From NCBI GenBank assembly GCA_963783835.1, contig CAWAOX010000010.1, positions 1 through 25,052 of the forward strand: a stretch of 25,052 bases of DNA, read 5' to 3'. Shown here piece by piece: positions 6,443 through 13,673 of this stretch. The stretch comes from CAIQPS01 sp963783835 (lineage in GTDB: Bacteria; Actinomycetota; Thermoleophilia; RBG-16-64-13). The notes under the pieces are model-generated. The model saw only the letters and a list, made by a program, of their open reading frames with translations. It was not told the origin of the DNA and did not search any database. The translations under genes were made by a program, and so were the position numbers. How positions within the stretch are numbered: the stretch's first letter is position 1; each line of letters opens with the position of its first letter.

Positions 6443-8968
6443 TCAGCCCTCCCACTTCTGGATCTCGATGAGGCAGGAATTCGGCGTCATGCCGGGGACG
6501 TTCTCGGACATCATGCGGGCAGGCGTCAGAATACTGACGCACCCGCCCTTATCGATAGAGGTCGGGTCCCCCGGCTGGAGCGGATCGTACAGAGCCGAGG
6601 AGGCGTAGCTGTGGATGACGCCGGGGCGCACCCGTCCGGTGACCACGGCGATGCAGAGGACCGAGCCTCTGTCGTTGTAGAGACGGACGATGTCGTTGTT
6701 GTTGATGCCCCGCTTGGCGGCGTCTTCCAGGCTGATGCGGGCCGGCCACCAGGCGTACCCGTCCTTCTTGATGCGGTGCACCGGGATGTCGTTGAGCCAG
6801 TCGGTGTGCTTGTCGTAATGGCAGTGGAACGACATCCGCGGGTGGGGCGTCACCAGCGCCAGCGGATACCTGGAGAACAACTCCTCGGTGTGGTGACCCT
6901 CCCAGCTCGGGATGTAGCGCGGCACCACCGGCCGCTCCTCGTCATCGGGGAAGTACTGCTTGAGACTCACCGACTCGAACTCGATCTTGCCGCTGAACGT
7001 GCCCAGTTCCCCGCGCTTCTCGGTCAGGCGTTTGGGGTTCCCCAAATCGGGCGTGTCGCACGGCCGACCGTCGTGGAACCAGCGCATGCCCGGAGTGGGC
7101 TTGTAGTCGTCGTTGATGTTGATGATGTGATAGCCCTTGCGGTTGAACTCCTCCCAGCTGACCTCCTTGGGCAGGTCGGAGATGTCGAAGAAGCCCTTCA
7201 CCCAGTCCACGTCGGTCTTGCCGCCGTCGGTGTACTGGTCGCGCAGGCCCATCTTCTCGGCGACGAGGGCGAAGATCTCGTAGTCGGACTTCGATTCCCA
7301 CAGGGGCTCGATGCACTTCTGCTCGCGCACGATGTAGCGGTAGTTGCAGCCGCTGCTGGCGTGGACGGTATAACCGTTGATGGCCGCCCACTCGCCGATG
7401 TCCTCACGCTCGAAGTTGGTGCAGGCCGGCAGGATTACGTCGGCCATGCGCGTCTCGCTCTGCCACCAGATGTCCTGGTTCACAACGAACTCGAGCTTGG
7501 GGCTCTGGTACATGCGTACCCAGTTGTTGGTATCGCTCATGGTGCCGATGAAGGAGCCGCCGTAGCGGTACCAGAGCTTGATCTCGGAGTGGCCTTCCAT
7601 CGGGTAGTCGAAGTGCATGAACTGCTGCTCGAGCGCCCTGCCGCAGAACCCTTCGCCGTACCACGACGCCTTCCCGTCCAGGATGGCCTCGGGGACGGTG
7701 AGGCGCCATAGGCGCTGCTTGGTCGGATTCTGGGGGATGTACTTGGCCACCTTGGTCGACATCGACATCCGGCCTTCGGGCTCGCCGTAGCCGGGGAACC
7801 AGCGGGTGGTGTCGGAGGGAGCGCCCATGGTCGTGCCCCAGATGCTGCGGCCCGGGGCGCCGAGTCCCTGCATGGCCTGCAGGAGCACCATCATGCGGGC
7901 CCACTCGGTGCCGTACGCGGTCCGGCACGCGCCGCCCTCGCCCCCGCGGGATCCGCCGGACAGGATGGTGCGCTTGGCCGCCCACTCGCGCGCCAGAGTG
8001 CGGATGACCCGGGCCTCGACGCCCGACTCCTCCGCGGCCCACTCCGGCGTCTTGGGAACGCCGTCGACTTCGCCCATGACATACTTCTTGAACTCGTCGA
8101 ACCCGACGGTCCGGTTGGCGATGTAGTCCTTGTTATAGGTGTCTTCGGTGATCCAGACGAAGGCGATGGCCATGGCGACGGCGGTGTCGGTACCCATGCG
8201 CGGGGCGATCCACTTGCCGCCCATGACGGCGTTCGTGTAGTTGTGGAAGGGGTCGATGAAGACCATCTTGACGCCCTTCTCCTTGAGCCACTGCCGCCAG
8301 AGCGCCGAGTCCTGGCCGGAGTAGGTGCCCCGGGTGCTATCCGGGTCGTTCGACCAGTAGACGATCATCTCCGCATTCTGCAGCGCGTCGCCCAGCATGT
8401 CGTAGGGCTCGGGCATGCCCAGCCGCCAGAAGAAGCCGTAGGTGTGAGCCGCCCCCCAGTGCCAGCCCTCCCAGCTGTCCGGGTTATCGAGCACCGGGGT
8501 GAACTCCATCATGTTCATGAAGCGTGCGAAGGGTCCCATCTTGTAGCCCACGATGCCCCAGTTGTGGTGGGACGAGGTGATACCGCTGATGGCCGAGCCT
8601 CCGTATGTCTCCTTGACCCGCATGAGTTCGGACGCCACCAGGTTGGAGGCCTCATCCCAGGAGATGCGCTCGTACCGGGACTTGCCCCGGTTCTGCGGGT
8701 TTCGCTCGCCGTTGGGGTCGAAGTCCACCCGCTTCATCGGGTACTTGATGCGCTCGTCCGAGTAGATCCGCCGCCGCTCGGCGTGGATATAGGGCGACAG
8801 GGTGGCCTTCTTCCAAGGGGAGTACTTCTTGCCACCGGCTTCGATCGTCCAGGGCTTCATGTCGCCGTCGGCCACGACCAGAGGGCGAACCCTGACGATC
8901 TTCCCGTCCTTCACGTACACCGAGACGGGGCCGCTGTTGGTGAGATTCGCGTACACTTTTTCAGCCAT
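6443..8968 (-). CDS. athL: Pyrogallol hydroxytransferase large (molybdopterin) subunit-like
   Basis: An 841-residue bis-MGD enzyme of the DMSO reductase superfamily, closest by eye to Pelobacter acidigallici transhydroxylase AthL (875 residues), which turns pyrogallol into phloroglucinol. As in AthL there is no N-terminal Cys motif for an Fe-S cluster and no Tat signal. With a constant offset of 10 from the Pelobacter numbering as I recall it, His134 (SSHHNW), Asp164 and the Mo ligand Ser165 (NPDSWEGWHWG) and Tyr394 (WFPGY) match His144, Asp174, Ser175 and Tyr404. Tyr142 matches Tyr152, and Lys143 replaces Arg153. Glu344 and Ile530 appear where Pelobacter has Trp354 and Cys557, so the substrate may differ (for example other trihydroxybenzenes). 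GGGGGCG precedes the ATG. It heads the minus-strand operon. Confidence 0.9.
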   Translation of the reverse strand: MAEKVYANLTNSGPVSVYVKDGKIVRVRPLVVADGDMKPWTIEAGGKKYSPWKKATLSPYIHAERRRIYSDERIKYPMKRVDFDPNGERNPQNRGKSRYERISWDEASNLVASELMRVKETYGGSAISGITSSHHNWGIVGYKMGPFARFMNMMEFTPVLDNPDSWEGWHWGAAHTYGFFWRLGMPEPYDMLGDALQNAEMIVYWSNDPDSTRGTYSGQDSALWRQWLKEKGVKMVFIDPFHNYTNAVMGGKWIAPRMGTDTAVAMAIAFVWITEDTYNKDYIANRTVGFDEFKKYVMGEVDGVPKTPEWAAEESGVEARVIRTLAREWAAKRTILSGGSRGGEGGACRTAYGTEWARMMVLLQAMQGLGAPGRSIWGTTMGAPSDTTRWFPGYGEPEGRMSMSTKVAKYIPQNPTKQRLWRLTVPEAILDGKASWYGEGFCGRALEQQFMHFDYPMEGHSEIKLWYRYGGSFIGTMSDTNNWVRMYQSPKLEFVVNQDIWWQSETRMADVILPACTNFEREDIGEWAAINGYTVHASSGCNYRYIVREQKCIEPLWESKSDYEIFALVAEKMGLRDQYTDGGKTDVDWVKGFFDISDLPKEVSWEEFNRKGYHIININDDYKPTPGMRWFHDGRPCDTPDLGNPKRLTEKRGELGTFSGKIEFESVSLKQYFPDDEERPVVPRYIPSWEGHHTEELFSRYPLALVTPHPRMSFHCHYDKHTDWLNDIPVHRIKKDGYAWWPARISLEDAAKRGINNNDIVRLYNDRGSVLCIAVVTGRVRPGVIHSYASSALYDPLQPGDPTSIDKGGCVSILTPARMMSENVPGMTPNSCLIEIQKWEG

Positions 8969-9018
8969 ATGACTTCGCCCCCAGAGATCGAGGATTGCTC
9001 AACGGGCCCAGTTCAAAA

Positions 9019-9070
9019 CGATATCTCGATATTGTTCAATAATATTGATAGTATCGTAGCTATCGTAGCG
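9019..9070. promoter_or_regulatory. Dyad-rich AT island between athL and the IclR gene
   Basis: This short AT-rich stretch in GC-rich DNA lies in the 164-base divergent gap. It holds two adjacent dyads of the same build, 5-bp arms with a 2-nt spacer: ATATC/GATAT at 9021-9032 and TATTG/CAATA at 9030-9041. They are followed by GATAG...CTATC and a tandem ATCGTAGC repeat (9053-9068). It is a good candidate for the promoter and operator of athL, bound by the adjacent IclR protein. That assignment is inferred from position and symmetry. Confidence 0.5.
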
Positions 9071-9132
9071 GTAGGCAGTGCCCATTTGCAAGGCGCGGGC
9101 GCTTCGAAGTGGACGTGCTCCTTGGGGGGTTG

Positions 9133-9924
9133 ATGGCGGCAAGCAAAGAATCCCGGGAAACGGACGCCTTTTCTGTGAGGGCGCTTGTCCGAGGACTTTC
9201 GATTCTCGGCTTGTTCGACGTGGACCACCGGGAATGGACCATCGACGAGATGGCCGAGCAGACATCGCTCCTGCGCATGACCGCCTACCGCATGGTGAGG
9301 ACTCTCGAGTCCACGGCATTCCTCGTTCGCGATCCGAGCACCAACCGCTACCGTCTGGGACCGGCCACCCTGGCTATGACGTATCTCACCGGGGATCATT
9401 CCAGCCTGGTAGCAGTAGCCCGGCCCTTCCTCGAGCGGCTCGTCGCCACGACCGGAGAGTCGGTCACGATGGCGGTTGAGATCGACGGTTTCCCGGTATG
9501 CGTGGACATCATCAACACCACCCGTCCGTTCATGCGGCGGACCGCGCCGGGCCGGATCCTCGGCGATCTGGTGTCCGTGCACGGCAAGCTCTTCGCGGCC
9601 TTCAAGACGCCGGAGGAGAGAGAGTCTCTGCTCAGCCAGCCCCTTCCTCAACACACTCCCTACTCGGTCGTCGAGCGCGACGCGCTTCGCGCCGAGTTGG
9701 AGCAGATAGCCCGCGACGACGTGGCGTACGACATCGAAGGCGTCTACCTGGGCACGTGCGCGGTAGGAGCCCCGGTGCGCGACCAGGTGGGAGGCGTAGC
9801 GGCCACCATCTCGGTCGTGGTACCGACGGGCCGCTTTGGGCCCGCGGAGCGGGAACTGTGCGTCGAGGCCGTCAAGTCGACCGCCGCGACGTTCTCGGCG
9901 TACCTGGGCTGGAACCCCAGCTGA
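9133..9924 (+). CDS. IclR-family transcriptional regulator
   Basis: A 263-residue regulator with a winged helix-turn-helix at about residues 13-75 (VRALVRGLSILGLF, WTIDEMAEQTSLLRMTAYRMVRTLE, YRLGP). An effector-binding GAF-like domain follows from about 85 (PFLERLVATTGESVTMAVEID, the YDIEGVYLGTCAVGAPV segment, then the C-terminal helix). The layout and length are standard for IclR, many of which control aromatic degradation genes. The ATG at 9133, behind a GGGGGG run, is preferred over an in-frame GTG at 9109. It lies between the two transhydroxylase-like gene pairs: divergent from athL and 157 bases upstream of the second pair in the same direction. It may sense a phenolic ligand and control one or both pairs (inference). 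Confidence 0.9.
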   Translation: MAASKESRETDAFSVRALVRGLSILGLFDVDHREWTIDEMAEQTSLLRMTAYRMVRTLESTAFLVRDPSTNRYRLGPATLAMTYLTGDHSSLVAVARPFLERLVATTGESVTMAVEIDGFPVCVDIINTTRPFMRRTAPGRILGDLVSVHGKLFAAFKTPEERESLLSQPLPQHTPYSVVERDALRAELEQIARDDVAYDIEGVYLGTCAVGAPVRDQVGGVAATISVVVPTGRFGPAERELCVEAVKSTAATFSAYLGWNPS

Positions 9925-9940
9925 CTTGGGCAAGGCTGCG

Positions 9941-9970
9941 TTGACTATAGATGTGACCATCGCTTGACTA
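9941..9970 (+). promoter_or_regulatory. Paired TTGACTA repeats upstream of the second molybdopterin enzyme
   Basis: TTGACTA occurs twice, at 9941-9947 and 9964-9970, 23 bases apart start to start, in the 157-base gap after the IclR gene. Either copy could act as a -35 element. The best -10 match after the second copy is only TACTAC (9987-9992). Alternatively they are a regulator's direct-repeat half-sites. Confidence 0.3.
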
Positions 9971-10081
9971 TTGGCGACCGTAGGACTACTACGTAAGGGC
10001 TACCAGCGAAAAAGGGGGGCTCCGTCTTGGAGGAAGTAGCGACCAGGCCCGGCAAACGGACGCGAAAGGACGACGACTGAT

Positions 10082-12703
10082 ATGGCGGACGAGAAACGCA
10101 AGAAGGTCGACGTGAGCGTCGACAATGTGACCATCAAGAACCTGGCCATGGGGGGCCTGCTCGGCGGAGGCGGTGAATGCTTCGTCGACGTCAAAGACGG
10201 CAAGGCCATCAGGATCAGGCCCTACAAGTACGACTGGAAATGCGACTTTGAGTCGCTCCGGCCGTGGACCATAGAGCGCAACGGCGAGACCTTGAGCCCG
10301 CTCTCCAAAGCGCTGCCGGCTCCCTTCTCGCTCGCGTACAAGAAGCGCACCTTCTCGCCCAACCGGATCAAGTTCCCCATGAAGCGCGTGGACTGGGACC
10401 CGAACGGCGAGAGAAACACGCACAACCGGGGCAAGAGCAAGTACGTGAGGATCTCCTGGGATGAGGCGACCGACATCATCGCCGCCGAGGTCAGGAGGAT
10501 CCACAAGGAGTACGGTCCGCTCGCCATCCTGGCCCAGGGCGACGGGCACGGCGAGAACAAGACCATCCATACGCCGCACGGCCACCAGGCGCGCCTGCTC
10601 GACATGATGGGCGGCTTTACCCAGCAGGTCCGCAACCCGGACAGCTGGGAGGGCTGGTACTGGGGCGCCAAGCACGTCTGGGGCCAGGGCTTCCAGGGCA
10701 TGATGTCGCCGGCCGCCAACCTCATCAAGGACATCTCCGAGAACTGCGGCCTGGTGCTCAAATGGGGCTGCGACGAGGAGACGACGCCTTGGGGCTTCAC
10801 CGGCCAGTATGCGAGCCGCATCTCGCAGTTCTGGACGCGGGCCGGCATCAAACAGGTCTACATCTCCCCCGACCTCAACTACGCCGCCGCCGTTCACGCC
10901 GATAAGTGGATCCCGGTCCTTCCGAACACCGACGCTGCCCTGCAGCTGGCCGTCATCTACACGTGGCTGAAGGAAGACACGTGGGACAAAGAGTATGTGG
11001 CCACCCACGCAGTCGGCATGGACAAGGTGGCCGCCTACATCCTCGGCGAGGACGAGGAAGGCATTCCCAAGAGCCCCGAGTGGGCCACGAAGAAGTGCGG
11101 CGTGCCGGAGTGGACCATCAAGGCCCTGGCCCGGCAGTTCGCGAAGAACACCACCTCCATCATCCACTACTTCGGCGGCTCCGCCTTCCGCGGTCCGTAC
11201 TCGCACGAACCCGGCCGCCTCGAGTGCGTCATGCTGGGCATGCAGGGCCTCGGCGGCCCCGGCGTGCACCAGTGCCAGATGACGTACTTCGGCATGCCGC
11301 GGGCCGACGGTCTGGGCAGCGTCCGGTTCTTCAACCCGGATCTACCCGAGCGGCTCACCAAGCCCTGCTGGACCACAGTCCACGCCTGGGGCCCGCAGCT
11401 CATCCCCAAGACCCTCATTCAGGATGCAATCCTCAGAGCCCCGCTGGTCTTCCACGGCAGCGGCGGCCAGGAGTGCCAGACGGAGGAGCAGTTCACCAAG
11501 TACACCTACCCCATCGAGAAGGAAAAGGGCGGCACCCGGATCCACATGATGTGGACCGACACCCCATGCCGGATCACCTGCTGGAACCATGGCAACTGGA
11601 CGATCGAAGCGATGAAGGACGAGAGCATCGAGTGCGTGGTCGCCCAGCATCCGTGGCTCGAGAACGACTGCCTGTACGCCGACATCATCCTGCCGGCCAA
11701 CACCACCCTTGAGGTTGAGGACATCGTCACAACGGTCCGGCAGGGCCCGCACTTCGCGAGCGTGTCCATCCAGGAGCAGTCGGTCAAGCCGGTCGGCGAA
11801 TCGAAGAGCGACTACGAGATCGTGGCCGCCATCGCCGATAAGCTGGGCTACGGCGAAGAGTTCACCGGTGGCCTGAGCACGAAGGACCTGCAGAAGATCG
11901 TCTTTGACGCCATGAAGATGGACAAGCTCACCACCTGGGAAGACTTCTACGAGAAGAAGACCTACGTATACAAGACCGCCCCTGACTGGGAGAACGACCC
12001 GCCCGGCTTCCGCCTGTTCTACGAAGACCCGAAGGCCAACCCGCTGCCGACCCCAACCGGCCTGCTGGAGTTCTACTCCGAGCGCCTGGCGACGCACTTC
12101 CCCGATGACAAGGAGCGGCCGCCGTTCCCCAAATGGGTGCCAAAGGGCATCACGCACGACGAGGACCTCTCGAGCGAGCGCTCCGACATGTTCCCGCTGC
12201 TCCTCATGTCAAACCATCCGCGCTGGCGTACTCACGCTCAGGGTGACGACATCAGCTGGACCCGGGAGACTCCCACCGGCAAGGTGCTCGGATTCGACGG
12301 CTACAAGTACGAGCCGATCTGGGTCAACCCCGCCGATGCCGCCGCTCGGGGCATCAAGGACGGCGACGTGATCAAGATCTTCAACGAGCGCGGCATTGTA
12401 CTCGTGGGCGCCCGTGTGTGGGAGAGGATCATGCCCGGAGTCGTCTATGTCGATCACGGTGCCCGCCACGACCCGCTGGTCCCCGGCAAGGTGGACCGCG
12501 GCGGCGCCATCAACACGATCGCTCCGAACGGGCTCACATCCAAGAACGCCTGTGGCCAGGCCACCAGCGGCTACCTGGTCGACGTGCAGAGGGTCAAGAA
12601 CGAGGAGTGGGAAGCATGGCGGCGGGACTACCCTGATGCCTTTGCCAGAAAATACGACCCGGGTTCAGGCCTGCGCTTCGATGCCTGGATCGAGGAAAGG
12701 TAA
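10082..12703 (+). CDS. Transhydroxylase-like molybdopterin oxidoreductase, large subunit (paralogue of athL)
   Basis: An 873-residue bis-MGD enzyme of the transhydroxylase/resorcinol hydroxylase/catechol dehydroxylase branch. It shares PMKRVDWDPNGERN, RISWDEATDI, NPDSWEGWYWG, ADIILPA and GESKSDYEI with AthL and has no N-terminal Fe-S motif or Tat signal. The probable Mo ligand Ser188 with Asp187 is kept, and His156 aligns with the catalytic His of AthL after a one-residue gap. The FPGY tyrosine is absent (the region reads VRFFNPDLPE), and Thr/Pro stand where AthL has Tyr152/Arg153. It is therefore unlikely to run the same hydroxyl transfer and is better read as a reductive dehydroxylase or water-dependent hydroxylase on a phenolic substrate (inference). 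AAAGGA lies 11 nt before the ATG. The Fe-S subunit gene follows 7 nt after the stop. Confidence 0.85.
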   Translation: MADEKRKKVDVSVDNVTIKNLAMGGLLGGGGECFVDVKDGKAIRIRPYKYDWKCDFESLRPWTIERNGETLSPLSKALPAPFSLAYKKRTFSPNRIKFPMKRVDWDPNGERNTHNRGKSKYVRISWDEATDIIAAEVRRIHKEYGPLAILAQGDGHGENKTIHTPHGHQARLLDMMGGFTQQVRNPDSWEGWYWGAKHVWGQGFQGMMSPAANLIKDISENCGLVLKWGCDEETTPWGFTGQYASRISQFWTRAGIKQVYISPDLNYAAAVHADKWIPVLPNTDAALQLAVIYTWLKEDTWDKEYVATHAVGMDKVAAYILGEDEEGIPKSPEWATKKCGVPEWTIKALARQFAKNTTSIIHYFGGSAFRGPYSHEPGRLECVMLGMQGLGGPGVHQCQMTYFGMPRADGLGSVRFFNPDLPERLTKPCWTTVHAWGPQLIPKTLIQDAILRAPLVFHGSGGQECQTEEQFTKYTYPIEKEKGGTRIHMMWTDTPCRITCWNHGNWTIEAMKDESIECVVAQHPWLENDCLYADIILPANTTLEVEDIVTTVRQGPHFASVSIQEQSVKPVGESKSDYEIVAAIADKLGYGEEFTGGLSTKDLQKIVFDAMKMDKLTTWEDFYEKKTYVYKTAPDWENDPPGFRLFYEDPKANPLPTPTGLLEFYSERLATHFPDDKERPPFPKWVPKGITHDEDLSSERSDMFPLLLMSNHPRWRTHAQGDDISWTRETPTGKVLGFDGYKYEPIWVNPADAAARGIKDGDVIKIFNERGIVLVGARVWERIMPGVVYVDHGARHDPLVPGKVDRGGAINTIAPNGLTSKNACGQATSGYLVDVQRVKNEEWEAWRRDYPDAFARKYDPGSGLRFDAWIEER

Positions 12704-12710
12704 GGCATAC

Positions 12711-13529
12711 ATGAAAGTCTTCGTAATAGATGTCGATCTGTGCGTGGGCTGCTATGCCTGCCAGTTCGTCTGCAAAGACGAGCACGTCGGCAATGACTGG
12801 TCGCCGATAGCCAAACCGCAGCCGGATACCGGCCAGTTCTGGATGAGGCTGGACGAGCACATCCGCGGGACCGTGCCCAAAGTCGAGATGCACTACATCC
12901 CGAACCCCTGCATGCATTGCGACGAGGCTCCCTGCATACCCGCCTGCCCCATCGAAGGCGCCATGTACAAACGGGACGACGGCCTGGTGATCGTCGATAC
13001 GGACAAGTGCACGGGGTGCAAGAACTGCGTCGACGCTTGTCCCTACCACGCCATCTACTTCAACGAGGATCTGAACCTGGCGCAGAAGTGCACCGGGTGC
13101 GCCCACCTGCTCGACGGTGGTGAGTGGAAGATCCCCCGCTGTGCCGACGCCTGCCCCACCGAAGCCATCAAGTTCGGCGAGGAAAGCGACTTCGCCGATC
13201 TCATCGCGAAGGCAGAGGTTCTACTGCCCGAGAGCGGCGCCAAGCCCCGGGTGTACTACCTCAACATCCCGAAGAAGTTCGTGGCCGGCACGGTGTACGA
13301 CCCGGTAGCCAAAGAGATCGTCGATGGAGCCGTCTGCACGCTCAAGGGAGCGGACGGCGCCACCTGGACGGCGACCACCGACGGCTTCGGTGACTTCTGG
13401 TTCCGCGGCCTGGCCGGCGGCGCCAGCTACAGCCTGAGCATCGCCGCTCCCGGATTCGCTACCAAGAGCATCGATGCCATCAGCACCGAGAAGGACGTCA
13501 ACCTGGGAGACATAGCGCTGGCTAAGTAG
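12711..13529 (+). CDS. Four-cluster ferredoxin subunit with C-terminal beta domain (paralogue of athS)
   Basis: The 272-residue partner of the preceding molybdopterin subunit. It has four complete Cys motifs: Cys11/14/17/21, Cys67/70/75/79, Cys100/103/106/110 and Cys127/130/144/148. That is 16 residues for four [4Fe-4S] clusters, as in DmsB/NrfC-type subunits and unlike the 12 of the athS product here. From about residue 190 (FVAGTVYDPVAKEIVDGAV) to the end (DVNLGDIALAK) is the same Cna-B-like beta domain seen in AthS. The ATG at 12711 follows AAGG and gives the standard MKVFVIDVDLCVGC opening; the frame is open further upstream only as an overlap with the large-subunit gene. A full cluster chain suggests electrons enter or leave the enzyme in net redox chemistry. 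Confidence 0.9.
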   Translation: MKVFVIDVDLCVGCYACQFVCKDEHVGNDWSPIAKPQPDTGQFWMRLDEHIRGTVPKVEMHYIPNPCMHCDEAPCIPACPIEGAMYKRDDGLVIVDTDKCTGCKNCVDACPYHAIYFNEDLNLAQKCTGCAHLLDGGEWKIPRCADACPTEAIKFGEESDFADLIAKAEVLLPESGAKPRVYYLNIPKKFVAGTVYDPVAKEIVDGAVCTLKGADGATWTATTDGFGDFWFRGLAGGASYSLSIAAPGFATKSIDAISTEKDVNLGDIALAK

Positions 13530-13531
13530 CG

Positions 13532-13573
13532 GGTCGCAGCAGATCGGCTGCCCGCCTCGGCAGCGGCGCGACC
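13532..13573. other. Nested inverted repeat before the terminator
   Basis: Outer arms GGTCGC (13532-13537) and GCGACC (13568-13573) enclose inner arms GCTGCC (13547-13552) and GGCAGC (13559-13564). It lies just after the stop of the Fe-S subunit gene and 17 bases before the main terminator. It could protect the mRNA 3' end or assist termination. Confidence 0.35.
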
Positions 13574-13590
13574 GGACCAGTAGAAAGACC

Positions 13591-13628
13591 GGGCCCCCTG
13601 CCGCTTAGCGGCAGGGGGCCCGTGTTTT
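13591..13628. terminator. Strong bidirectional intrinsic terminator
   Basis: A perfect 14-bp stem (13591-13604 with 13608-13621; arms starting GGGCCCCCTG) with a TTA loop is followed by GTGTTTT on the plus strand and GGTCTTTCT on the minus strand. It separates the convergent Fe-S subunit gene and the binding-protein gene and can serve both. Confidence 0.85.
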
Positions 13629-13673
13629 GCGAAGCGGTTTACTGAATCGAGACGATACTCGGGCCCGGAAGGA

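Noticed and set aside
5645..7711. A 688-codon open frame on the plus strand antisense to athL/athS
   Set aside because: It is a by-product of high GC and codon bias. The protein has no recognisable domain and is the mirror of two clearly conserved minus-strand genes.
10..11269. Other long antisense frames, for example 9013-9960 and 9989-11269 on the minus strand
   Set aside because: Composition is typical of GC-rich antisense frames; they oppose conserved IclR and molybdopterin genes.
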